From NCBI GenBank assembly GCA_023375785.1, contig SZWC01006844.1:32201-96200 (forward strand): a stretch of DNA of 64,000 nucleotides. Reading direction: 5' to 3'. Source of the stretch: Penium margaritaceum. Lineage: Eukaryota; Streptophyta; Zygnematophyceae; Desmidiales; Peniaceae. Within the stretch, counting starts at the first letter, position 1. The number at the start of each line of letters is the position of its first letter. Below are positions 38,047 through 47,700 of this stretch, one piece after another. The notes under the pieces are model-generated. The model had not been told where the DNA came from. It did not search any database and saw only the letters and a program-made list of their open reading frames with translations. The translations under genes and the position numbers were made by a program.

Positions 38047-39910
38047 CAGTCAGGCGCAGTCAGGCGCAGTCAGGCGCACTCAGGCGTACTCAGGCGCGCT
38101 CAGGCGCACTCTGGTACACTCAGGCGCACTCTGGCGCACTAAAGCGCACTCAGACGCACTCAGGCACACTCAGGCGCACTTAGGCGCACTCAGCCGTAGT
38201 CAGGCTTAGTCAGGCGCAGTCAGGGACAATCACACGCAGTCAGGTGCAGTCAGGCGCAGTCAGGCACAGTCAGGCGCACTCAGGGGAACTCAGGCGCACT
38301 CAGGCGGACTCAGGTGCACTCATGCGCACTCAGAGCACTTAGGCACACTTAGACGCACTCGGGAGCCCTCAGGCGCACTCAGGCATACTCAGGCGCACAC
38401 AGACGCACTGAGGCGCACTCAGGCGTAGTTAGGCACACTCAGGCGCAGTCAGGCGCAGTCAGGCGCCATGAAGCACAGTCAGGCGCTGTCTGACGCAGTC
38501 AGGCGCAGTCAGGCGCAGACAGGCGCAGTCAGGGGCAGTCAGGGGCACTCAGGCGCTCTCAGGCGCACTTACGTGCACTCAGGCGCACTCAGGCGAATTC
38601 AGGCACACTCAGGCGGACTCAAGTGCACTCAAGCACACTCAGGCGCACTCAGGCGCTCTCAGGCACACTCTGGCGCACTCAGGCGCAGTCAGGCGCAGTC
38701 AGGCGAAGTCAGGCGCAGTCAGGCGCACTCAGGCGCACTCAGGCGCACTCAGGCACACTCGGTCGCACTCAGGTGCATTCAGGCACACTCAGGTGCACTT
38801 AGGCGCACTCAGGCGCACTCAGGCGCACTCAGGCACACTCAAGCTCACTCATGCGCACTCAGCCGCACTCAGATGCATTCAGGCGCACTGAAGCGCACTC
38901 AGGGGCATTGAGGCGCAGTCTGGCGCAGTCAGGCACAGTCAGGCGCAGTCAGGCGCAGTCAGACGCAGTTAGGCGCAGTGAGGCGCAGTCAGGCGCAGTC
39001 AAGCGCACTCAGGCGCACTCTAACGCACTCAGGCGCACTCAGGAGCAGTCAGGCGCAGTCAGGCGTCGTCAGGCGCAATCAGGTGTACTCAGGCGCATTC
39101 AGGCGCAAAGAGGCGCACTCAGGCGCACTCAGGTGCACTCAGGCATACTCAGGCGCACTCAGGCGCACTTTGGCGCACTCAGGCACACTCAGGCACACTC
39201 AGGCGCACTCAGGTGCACTCAGGCGCACTTAGGCACACTCAGGTGCACTCAAGCGCAGTCAGGCGTAGTCAGGCATAGTCAGGCACAGTCAGGCACAGTC
39301 AGCCTTAGTCAGGCGCAGCTAGGCACAGTCAGGCACAGTCTGGCGCAGCCAGGCGCAGTCAGGCGTACTCAGGCGCACTCAGGCACATTCAGGTGCACTC
39401 AGGCGCACTCAGGCGCACTCACGCGCAATAAGGCGCACTCAAGCGCACTCAGGCGCAGTCAGATGCAGTCAGGCGCAGTCAGGCGGAGTGAGGCGCAGTC
39501 AAGCGCAGTCAGGCCCAGTCACGCGCAATCAGGCGCAGTCAGACGCACTCAGGCGTAGTCATGCGCAGTCAGGCGCAGTCAGACGCAGTCAGGCGTAGTC
39601 AGGCGCAGTCAGGCGGAGTCCGGCGCCTTCAGGCGCAATCAGGCGCAATCAGGCGCAGTCAGGCACAGTCAATCGCAGTCATGCGCAGTTAGGAGCAGTC
39701 AGGCGCTGTCAGGCCCACTCAGGCGCACTCAGGCACACTCAGGTGCACTCAGGCACACTTAGGCGCACTCTGGCGCACTCAGGCGCACTCAGGCGCACGC
39801 AGGCGCACTCAGGCCTACTAAGGCACACTCAGGCGCTCTTAGGCACAGTCAGGCGCAATCAGGCGCAGACAGGCGCAGTCAGGCGCAGTCACACGAAGTC
39901 AGATGCAGTC
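38041..39910 (-). repeat. 10-bp satellite array, right arm part 1
   Basis: About 187 decamers in flipped orientation (+ strand GCGCAGTCAG or GCGCACTCAG). Open frames now fall on the + strand for the same reason as on the left arm they fell on the minus strand. The array ends in CAGTC (39906-39910), the left target duplication of the next element. Confidence 0.95.
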
Positions 39911-39972
39911 TGTTGGAGTAATGCTCCTCACCATGGCAGGAGTGACTCCAAAAGGGAACACCAAAAAGACAA

Positions 39973-40045
39973 GCCAAGGTGGCTTAGTGGTTAATGGTGT
40001 TCACCTATAGAGGCAGGGGCCCGGGTTCAAGTCCCACAAGATGAA
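39973..40045 (+). promoter_or_regulatory. tRNA-like A and B boxes in the LTR
   Basis: TGGCTTAGTGG (39980-39990) fits the RNA polymerase III A-box pattern TRGYNNARNNG. GGTTCAAGTCC (40024-40034) differs from the B-box pattern GGTTCGANTCC at one base. Their starts are 44 bp apart, the spacing of a real tRNA gene. The flanks do not form an acceptor stem, so this is a tRNA-derived promoter relic or SINE-like segment and not a tRNA. The 3' LTR copy is at 44113-44167, with B box GGTTCCAGTCC. Confidence 0.55.
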
Positions 40046-40115
40046 ATTCTGCCCTGCCTCAAGGGAGGTGGAAAATGGATGCCAGGAAGCTAGCTCAACC
40101 TCTAGAGGTCCTCTT

Positions 40116-40677
40116 TAAGTTTCTAGAAGGCCAGGTGAGGGTCCAGGAAGGTGGCTCACCTTCTAGAAGGGGTGACTTGTCCTACAAGGCATCTAGAGGT
40201 GTCTTGGTCTTCTGGACACCTTCCCTCCTACTAGAAGCAAGCTGAGGAATCTAGGAAGGGGCAGAAGCTTCTAGAGGAGGGAAGGGATGCCTTCCTAGGT
40301 GGGAAAAGGACAGCCTACCAAGGGCCACTCTAGAAGCCATAGAATCTGCTAGGAAGCTTCAAATCTGGCATGCTTTGGTGTTCTGGAAAGCTTAGNTAAG
40401 TTTCTAGAAGGCCAGGTGAGGGTCCAGGAAGGTGGCACACCTTCTAGAAGGGGTGACTTGTCCTACAAGGCATCTAGAGGTGTCTTGGTCTTCTGGACAC
40501 CTTCCCTCCTACTAGAAGCAAGCTGAGGAATCTAGGAAGGGGCAGAAGCTTCTAGAGGAGGGAAGGGATGCCTTCCTAGGTGGGAAAAGGACAGCCTACC
40601 AAGGGCCACTCTAGAAGCCATAGAATCTGCTAGGAAGCTTCAAATATGGCATGCTTTGGTGTTCTGGAAAGCTTAGA
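40116..40677 (+). repeat. N-linked 281-bp duplication, probable assembly error
   Basis: 40116-40395 and 40397-40677 are near-identical (for example GGCTCACC versus GGCACACC, AAATCTGG versus AAATATGG). They are separated by one N at 40396. The 3' LTR has this segment once, so the extra copy is most simply an unmerged contig overlap. Confidence 0.85.
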
Positions 40678-40685
40678 TCAGTGGC

Positions 40686-40692
40686 TATAAAA
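40686..40692 (+). promoter_or_regulatory. LTR TATA box
   Basis: TATAAAA within GGCTATAAAATGC. It is repeated in the 3' LTR at 44538-44544. It lies downstream of the TTCnnGAA-rich stretch, fitting a U3 promoter. Confidence 0.7.
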
Positions 40693-40893
40693 TGCAACTG
40701 CTTGTGAGCCTTGAAAAAGTGTTCATTCCCAGTCAATTGAGGCCAAAAATGTTGCCACACTCTCTAACTAGTTTTCTGCCATCCTTGGAACCAGTTGCCT
40801 CCACAGTTTCAGTCTCTCCAAAAACAGTTGGTGGTGTGAACCAGCCATTGTTAGGGACCCTCCAGGGTGCACACTCACCCTCAGGCCAACAAA

Positions 40894-40908
40894 GGGTTAT
40901 GGGCCCAC
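40894..40908 (+). other. Primer binding site, initiator tRNA-Met anticodon arm
   Basis: GGGTTATGGGCCCAC starts two bases after the LTR end. Its complement GTGGGCCCATAACCC is the anticodon stem-loop of eukaryotic initiator tRNA-Met, with the CAU anticodon and the three G-C pairs typical of initiators. Drosophila copia is known to prime from a cleaved half of this tRNA using such a site. A TGG start, expected for 3'-end priming, is absent. Confidence 0.8.
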
Positions 40909-40959
40909 GCCTCTAAGAGGTTCAAAGCCAGCTTGATTTCACGCTTCCAACAGCAAGAC

Positions 40960-41407
40960 ATGGCAACCAGCGAGCAAGAGAGCAGCCGCGCTGTCCTTAA
41001 GTTTGATGGGACAGGCTTCGCCTTGTGGAGGTGGCAGTTTGAGGTCTTCCTCGACGACAAGGGACTGCTTGAGCTTGTAAAAGGTGATGAGACTGCTCCG
41101 CCGGAGATTACAACGGCTGAGGTGAAGGAGGCATACAAGAAGCGCAACAAAAAGGCGTTGGCGCTCCTTGTGTTCGCGTTATGCCCACCACAACTTGGGC
41201 ACATCCAAGGATGCACCCTGGCCGCAGACGCATGGTCAAAACTTTGCTCCATCTACCAGTCAAGCAACCTTGCCAATCAGCTCTTCATCTTCAAACGGCT
41301 CGTCACTTCGAGCCAACGAAGGCGACAACATCATGGAGATCATGCAGCAGATTGAGTCGCTCGCAGCGGAGTGTGTGGCCACTGGTTGGGAGGTCGACTC
41401 TCAATAA
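40960..41407 (+). pseudogene. gag: copia gag, frameshifted
   Basis: Capsid/nucleocapsid precursor of a copia element, which would form the virus-like particle. The ATG at 40960 follows the primer site by about 50 bases and gives MATSEQESSRAVLKFDGTGF, a start typical of copia Gag (conserved aromatic-rich LWRWQFEVFL follows). The region through TWAH/LAADAWSKL-like residues matches the UBN2/retrotran-gag pattern. Around 41296-41310 the frame moves by one base, after which ANEGDNIMEIMQQIESLAAE continues the protein in another frame. An in-frame TAA at 41405-41407 then interrupts it. Beyond this stop the same frame continues into the zinc-knuckle part. The single-base shift could be a sequencing error or decay. 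Confidence 0.85.
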
Positions 41408-42472
41408 CAAGCTATGATCCTCCTTCTGGCCTTGCCAGACAGTTGGAGTCCCATGATCACAGTCCTTGGTGGCTGGCCTTCCGACGAGCTAAAGTACCCG
41501 AAGGTTGCTGAGTACGTGCGCAATGAGTGGATGCGACGTCGCGGTCGAGAGAGTGCATCGGCATCAAGTTCAGCTTATACGGTTCATCCTCAAAGTGGAG
41601 GCCGAGGCGACAAGTGGAAGGGTGTCAAACAGGGCACCAAGAAGGGTGACAAGAAGGGGGAGTGCTTCAATTGCGGCAAGGAGGGCCACTACGCGCGCAA
41701 CTGTCCCAAGAAGAAAACAGACCGGTCGCAGCGGGGCGGGAAGAAAGATGAGCACGCCCTTATGGCGTACAACTCCACCAACTTGAAGGATCCNAGAGAG
41801 TGCATCGGCATCAAGTTCAGCTTACACGGTTCATCCTCAAAGTGGAGGCCGAGGCGACAAGTGGAAGGGTGCCAAACAGGGCACCAAGAAGGGTGACAAG
41901 AAGGGGGAGTGCTTCAACTGCGGCAAGGAGGGCCACTACGCGCGCAACTGTCCCAAGAAGAAAACAGATCGGTCGTAGTGGGACGGGAAGAAAGATGAGC
42001 ACGCCCTTATGGCGTACAACTCCACCAACTTGAAGGATCCGGGAGTTGCCGTTATCGACTCCGGATCAGGCCGCCACACACAATGCAATAGGGCGGCATT
42101 TGTCACCTACGGCGCCTCGGAGAGATGCATGATGGTGGCCAATGGAAAAACAGAGGTGGCCGCCGGTGAGGGTAACGTCCACATTGAGTCAATTGTGGAT
42201 GGCAAACCTGTCACGAGCACAATCTACGATGTGTTGCATATGCCCAACTTTGGGGCAAACCTGCTCTCCGTCAGCCGCCTTACCGGCAAGGGATTTGAGG
42301 TGCTCTTCACAAAGAAGGAGGCTGTCATCCGCAAAGAGGGCAAAGGTGAGGTGATTGCGCGTGCCAAGAGGGAGGATGACATGCACCTGCTACGCGCGAA
42401 GATCCTCAGCAGCCGGGTGGGGTCCAACGCCGCCAATCTTGCAACGAAGGATGGAGGAGACCTGGACCTATG
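41408..42472 (+). pseudogene. copia Gag C-terminus and protease, with N-linked duplication
   Basis: This continues the frame after the gag stop. A CCHC zinc knuckle (CFNCGKEGHYARNC, 41663-41704) binds the genomic RNA. It is followed by a Lys-rich stretch. The aspartic protease has the active-site DSG (VIDSGSGRH, Asp codon 42057-42059) and downstream VLHMPNFGANLLSVSRL, typical of copia protease. The zinc knuckle is present twice because 41548-41793 is repeated at 41795-42041 around the N at 41794. The second copy has a TAG where the first has CAG (near 41976). The 247-bp offset shifts the frame by one; discounting it, frames before and after agree. Confidence 0.85.
41548..42041 (+). repeat. 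N-linked 247-bp duplication, probable assembly error
   Basis: Two copies of the zinc-knuckle region are separated by the N at 41794. Roughly eight differences are visible, nearly all transitions. They look like reads from two different element copies or alleles whose ends were not merged. Confidence 0.85.
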
Positions 42473-43906
42473 GCACCGCCGACTCTGCCACATTTCTCCA
42501 TCGACAGTGAAGGAGATGGCTAAGAGGGAAGTGGTGCGGGGTCTCCAAATCAGCGGCCTTGATGGAACCAAGGAGACCGTGTGTGAGCCATGCATCATTG
42601 GCAAATCAACTCGGCANACCGCCGACTCTGCCACGTTTCTCCATCAACAGTGAAGGAGATGGCTAAGAGGGGAGTGGTGCGGGGTCTCCAAATCAGCGGC
42701 CTTGATGGAACCAAGGAGACCGTGTGTGAGCCATGCATCATTGGCAAATCAACTCGGCAGCCGTTTGTCGCCAAGGGGACGCGTGCATCGGCAAAACTGG
42801 CAGTGGTACACACAGATGTGTGTGGACCGCTTGAGAGCTCCATCGGCGGAGCTCGCTACTTCCTCACCTTCATCGATGACCACAGCCGGAAACTCTACCT
42901 CTACCCAATGAAGCGGAAGAGTGAGGTCCTTCCGTGCATGCAGGAGTTTGTGGCTGATGTGGAGCGGCAAAATGAGTTGAAGGTGAAGGCGTTCCGGAGT
43001 GACAATGGCGGTGAGTATGCGGGGTGCCTTGGGTGGATGAAGAGCAAGGGGATTGAGTGGCAGAAAACAACTCCACACTCCCCACAACAGAATGGTGGTG
43101 CAGAGAGAGCGAATCGTACAATCCTTAACATGGTGCGATCCATGTTGAGCGACGCCGGCCTTACACAACGGTATTGGGCGGAGGCGGCAAGGACAGCAGC
43201 GTACATCATGAATCTCATGCCGACCAAGCCACTGAAGGACAAGGAGAGCAAGGTGTGGAAGACGCCACAAGAGGTGTGGAGCGGGAGGAAGCCAGCGGTG
43301 GGTCACCTCCGCACGTTTGGTTGTGTTGCACATGCAATGGTGCAGGCACGTGAGGGACGGAGCAAGCTGGACCCGCGTACCCACCGGTGTATTTTCCTTG
43401 GATATGAGAGCGGAAGCAAGGCGTACCGGCTCTTTGACCTAAGGAGGCAGCAGATTGTGCGGAGACGCGACGTCACGTTCGACGAGAAAAGCCGTTGGAC
43501 AGACAAGGAGGCAGGTCTCTCCAAGAGGGAGGAGTGGATGCCACTCCTTGAGGGGGAGACGCCGGAGGACGTGAATGAGGGTGACGTCCTCGCAGCAGCA
43601 CCAGCCGGAGAGGATCGCCCGAGCGATGGGCAACCGGCAGAATTTGTTCCGGCCAGTTCGGATGAAGAATCCGAAGCACCGGAGATGGACGAAGAGGCGG
43701 GGAATCGACAGATGTCTCCAAGGTCTCCAACAGAGGGGGAGCAGGTGCTTGGAGAGGATGGCGCCGAAAGGGGACAGCAACAAGCACAACCGCCTCAAAA
43801 GCCCCGAACGAGCAACCGTGTGCGAAGAAGAAAAAAAAAGGTACGATGCCGACAAAGGCATCTGGACAGGGTTCGCACAAGTCTTCTTCACGCAAGAGGA
43901 GCGTGA
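42459..43906 (+). pseudogene. copia integrase, duplicated at its N-terminus
   Basis: Integrase joins element cDNA to the chromosome. The GAG-pre-integrase HHCC zinc site is seen as WHRRLCH and CEPCIIGKSTRQ. The catalytic core has all three acidic residues: Asp in HTDVCGP (codon 42815), Asp in RSDNGGEY (43001) and Glu in NGGAERANR (43103). The last two are separated by 33 residues where 35 is usual. The C-terminal part (HLRTFGCVAH, CIFLGYESGSKAYRL, VTFDE) is typical of copia. A Glu/Pro/Gln-rich tail with RRRKKK follows and stops at 43906. The HHCC region is repeated around the N at 42617 (42475-42616 and 42618-42760). The core itself is uninterrupted. Confidence 0.9.
42475..42760 (+). repeat. 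N-linked 143-bp duplication, probable assembly error
   Basis: Two copies of the HHCC-coding segment flank the N at 42617 and differ at about three bases. The 143-bp offset shifts the reading frame, and the frames before and after agree when one copy is ignored. Confidence 0.85.
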
Positions 43907-44032
43907 AGGTGACACTGCACAAGAAGGATGGGGCTGATTGGGAGGGAGCAATAAAATGTAAGCTCACCTCACATGAGGAGAAAGGCTCCTGAGTTGCACA
44001 TTAAGCATGGACAACTGCCATGGGTGATGCGC
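43907..44032 (+). other. Post-integrase region without RT
   Basis: Only about 126 bases separate the integrase stop from the polypurine tract. An alternative frame runs on from the basic tail to a TGA near 43992. No YVDD, no RT core and no RNase H motif fit in this space. The polymerase half has been lost or never existed in this lineage. Confidence 0.8.
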
Positions 44033-44043
44033 AAGGGGGAGAT
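44033..44043 (+). other. Polypurine tract
   Basis: AAGGGGGAGAT directly abuts the TGTTGG start of the 3' LTR, as expected for plus-strand priming. Confidence 0.85.
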
Positions 44044-44743
44044 TGTTGGAGTAATGCTCCTCACCATGGCAGGAGTGACTCCAAAAGGGAACACCAAAAA
44101 GACAAGCCAAGGTGGCTTAGTGGTTAATGGTATCCACCTATAGAGGCAGGGGCCCGGGTTCCAGTCCCACAAGATGAAATTCTGCCCTGCCTCAAGGGAG
44201 GTGGAAAATGGATGCCAGGAAGCTAGCTCAACCTCTAGAGGTCCTCTTTAAGTTTCAAGAAGGCCACGTGAGGGTCCAGGAAGGTGGCTCACCTTCTAGA
44301 AGGGGTGACTTTTCCTACAAGGCATCTAGAGGTGTCTTGGTCTTCTGGACACCTTCCCTCCTACTAGAAGCAAGCTGAGGAATCTAGGAAGGGGCAGAAG
44401 CTTCTAGAGGAGGGAAGGGATGCCTTCCTAGGTGGGAAAAGGACAGCCTACCAAGGGCCACTCTAGAAGCCATAGAATCTGCTAGGAAGCTTCAAATCTG
44501 GCATGCTTTGGTGTTCTGGAAAGCTTAGATCAGTGGCTATAAAATGCAACTGCTTGTCAGCCTTGAATAAGTGTTCATTCCCAGTCAATTGAGGCCAAAA
44601 CTGTTGCCACACTCTCTGACTAGTTTTCTGCCATCCTTGGAACCAGTTGCCTCCACAGTTTCAGTCTCTCCAAAAACAGTTGCTGGTGTGAACCAGCCAT
44701 TGCTAGGGACCCTCCAGGGTGCACACTCACCCTCAGGCCAACA
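44044..44743 (+). repeat. 3' LTR of the RT-less copia element
   Basis: 700 bp from TGTTGG to CCAACA, followed by the target duplication CAGTC (44744-44748). It is the undisturbed reference copy for the LTR. It carries the A/B box pair (44113-44167), TTCnnGAA-type motifs from 44254 to 44521 and TATAAAA at 44538-44544. Confidence 0.93.
44254..44521 (+). promoter_or_regulatory. Heat-shock-element-like cluster in U3
   Basis: TTCAAGAA (44254-44261), TTCTAGAA (44294-44301), GAAGCTTC (44397-44404, overlapping TTCTAGAG), GAAGCTTC (44486-44493) and TTCTGGAA (44514-44521). The last lies 16 bases before the TATA box at 44538. Heat-shock factor binds alternating GAA/TTC triplets spaced by two bases. These are pairs or imperfect triplets, so binding is an inference. 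Confidence 0.4.
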
Positions 44744-47700
44744 CAGTCAGAGGCAGTCAGGCGCATTTTGGCGTAGTCAGACGACGTCAGACGTAGTCAG
44801 GCGCAGTTAGGCACAGTCAGGGGTACTCATGGGCACTCAGGCGCACTCAGGCGCACTCAAGAACACTTAGGCCCATTCACGCACACTCAAGCGCACTCAA
44901 GCGCACTCGGGCGCACTCAGGCATATTCAGGCACACTCAGGCGGTCTCAAGCGCACTCAGGCGCACTTAGACACACTCAGGCGCAGTCAGGCATAGTCAG
45001 GCACAGTCAGGCAAAGCCAAGCGCACTGAGGCGCAGTCAGGCGCACTGAGGCGCACTCAGGCGCACTCAGGCGTACTCAAACACACTCAGGCGCACTCAA
45101 GCACACTCCGGCGCACTAAGGCTCACTTACGCGCACTCAGGCGTACTCACGCGCACTGAAGCGCACTCAGGCGCACTGAGGCGCAGTCAGGCGTAGTCAG
45201 GCATAGTCAAGCGTAGTCGGGCACTGTCAGGTGTAGTCAAACGCTTCTCTGGCGCACTCAAGCACACTCAGGCGCACTCAAGCACACTCAGGCGCACTGA
45301 AGTGCACTCATGCGCAATCAGGTGCACTCAGGCGCATGAACGCGCACGCACACGCAATCAGGCGCACTCAAGCGCACTCAGGCATACTCACGCGCACTCA
45401 GGCACACTTAGGCATCTTAGGCGCACTCAGGCGCACTCAAGGCCATTCAGGCGCACTCAGGCGTACTCAGACACACTCAGGCACACTCAGGCGTAGTCAG
45501 GCACAGGCAGGCGCAGTTAGGCACAGTCAGGTGCAGTCAGGCGCAGCCAGGCGCAGCTAGGCGGAGTCAGGCGTAGTCAGGCGCAGTCACGCGCACTCAG
45601 GTGCAGTCAGGGGCACTCAGGCACACTAAGGCACACTCAGGCGCACTCAGGCGGACTCAGGCACATTCAGGTGCACTCAGGCGCGCTCAGGCGCACTCAG
45701 GCGCACTCAGCCGCTTAGGCGCACTCAGGCGCACTCAAGCACACTCAGGTGCACTCAGGCGCAGTCAGGCGCACTAAGGCACACTCAGGCGCACTCATGC
45801 GCAGTCATGCGTAGTCAGGAGCTGTTAGGCGCAGTCAAGCGCAGTCAGGCGCAGTCAGGCGCAGTCAGGCATAGTGAGGTGCAGTCAGGCGCAGTCAGGC
45901 GCAGTCAGGCGCAGTCAGGCGCAGTCAGGCGCAGGCACGCATAGTCAGGCGCATTGAGGCGAAGTCAGGGGCAGTCATGCATAGTCAGGCGCAGTTAGGC
46001 GCAGTCATGCGCAGTTAGGCGGAGTCAGGCGCAGTCAGGCGCAGTCAAGCGCACTCAGGCGCACACGGGCGCACTCAGGCACACTGAGGGGCAATCAGGC
46101 GCACTCAGGCGCACTCAGGCGCACTCAGGCACACTCAGGCTCACTCAGGAATTCTCAGGCGCACACTGGCGCACTCAGGGGCACTCAGGCGCAGTCAGGC
46201 ATAGTCAGGCGCCGTCAGGCGTACTCAGGCGCACTCAGGCGCATTCAGGCGCAATCAGATGCACTCAGGCACACTCAGGCGCAGTCAGGCATACTCACGC
46301 GCACTCAAGTGCACTCAGGCGCACTCGGGCGCACTCAGGCGTATGCAGGCGCACTCAAGCGCACTCAGGCGCAGTCAGGCGCAGTCAGGCGCAGTCAGGT
46401 GCAGTCAGGCACAATCACACGGAGTCAGGCGCAGTCAGGCGTACTCAAGCGCACTCAGGGGCACTCAGGCGCACTCAGGCGGATTCAGGTGCAGTCATGC
46501 GCACTCAGAGTACTCAGGCACACTCTGGCGCACTCAGGCACCCTCAGGCGCACTCAGGCGAACTCAGGCACACACAGGCGCACTTAGGCGCACTCAAGCG
46601 CTGTCAGGCACACTTAGGCGTAGTCAAGCGCAGTCAGGCGCAGTCAGGCGCAGTCAAGCGCAGTCAAGCGCTGTCAGACGCAGTGAGGCACAATCAGGCA
46701 CAGTCAGGCGCAGTCAGGGGCACTTAGGGGCACTCAAGCGCTCTCAGGCGCACTCAGCTGCACTCAGGCGTACTCAGGCGCATTCACGCGCACTCAGTCG
46801 GACTCAAGCGCACTCAAGCACACTCAAGCGCACTCAGGCGCTCTCAGGCACACTCAGGCTCACTCAGGCGCACACAGGCGTAGTCAGGCGCAGTCAGGCG
46901 AAGTCAGGCGCAGTCAGGCGCACTCAGGCGCACTCACGCGCACTCAGGCGCACTCAGGCGTACTGAGGCGCACTCACACAGACTCAGGCACACTCAGGCG
47001 CATTGAGGCGCACTCAAGCGCACTCAGGCACACTAAAGCGCACTCAGGCGCAGTCAGGCCTTGTCAAGCGTAGTCCGGCGAAGTGAGGCGCAGTCAAGCG
47101 CAGTCAAGCTCAGTCAGGCGCAGTCAGGCGCAGTTAGGCGCAACTCAGGCGCACTCAGGCGCACTCAGGCGAACTCAAGTGCACTCAGCCGCACTCAGGC
47201 GCATGCAGGTGCATGCAGACGCACTCAAGCACACTCAGGCGCAATCAGGTGCACTCAGGTGCAGTCAGGCATAGTCAGGCGCAGTCAGGCGCAATCAGGC
47301 ACAGTCCGGCGCAGTCAGGTGTAGTAAGGCGCAGTCTGGTGATGTCAGGCGCAGTCAGGCGCAGTCAGGCGTAGTAAGGCGCAGTCAGGCACAGTCAGGC
47401 GCAGTCAGGCGCACTAAGGCGCAGTCGTGTGCACTCAGGCGCACTCAGGCGCACTCAGGTGCACTCAGGCACACCCAGGTGTACTCAAGCGCACTCAGGT
47501 GCACCTAGGCGCAGTCGGGCGAAGTCACGGGCAGTCAGGCGCAGTCGGGCACAGCTAGGCAAAGTCAAGCGCAGTCAGGCGCAATCAGGTGCAGTCAGGC
47601 GCAGTCAGGCGCAGTCAGGCGCAGTCAGGCACGGTCAGGCGCGTTCAGGCGTAGTCAGGCGCAGTCAGGGACTGTCAGGCGCATTCAGGTGCACTGAGGC

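Larger units (their letters stand above)
39911..40891 (+). repeat. 5' LTR of the RT-less copia element
   Basis: 981 bp as assembled, against 700 bp for the 3' LTR. The excess of 281 bp equals a duplication around the N at 40396 (40116-40396 and 40397-40677). It contains a tRNA-like box pair near its start, many TTCnnGAA-type motifs and a TATAAAA box at 40686-40692. It ends CCAACA at 40891. Confidence 0.92.
39911..44743 (+). mobile_element. Ty1/copia element lacking RT-RNase H
   Basis: The element starts TGTTGG and ends CCAACA at both LTRs, and is flanked by CAGTC on each side (39906-39910 and 44744-44748). The order is 5' LTR, half-tRNA primer site, gag, zinc knuckle, protease, integrase, polypurine tract, 3' LTR. 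That order of integrase domains with a GAG-pre-integrase HHCC is Ty1/copia-type. No reverse transcriptase or RNase H motif lies between integrase and the 3' LTR. It also has a gag frameshift and an in-frame stop, so this copy cannot move by itself. Three single N bases each sit between direct duplicates, indicating assembly errors inside the element. Confidence 0.93.

Noticed and set aside
39973-40045. True tRNA gene
   Set aside because: A and B boxes fit, but there is no acceptor stem and no convincing anticodon arm; kept as a tRNA-like promoter only.
41548-42041. Tandem zinc knuckles as a real double-CCHC Gag
   Set aside because: The copies flank an N and break the frame; an assembly duplication explains them better.
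42749-43384. Minus-strand 211-residue ORF
   Set aside because: Shadow of the integrase coding frame on the + strand.
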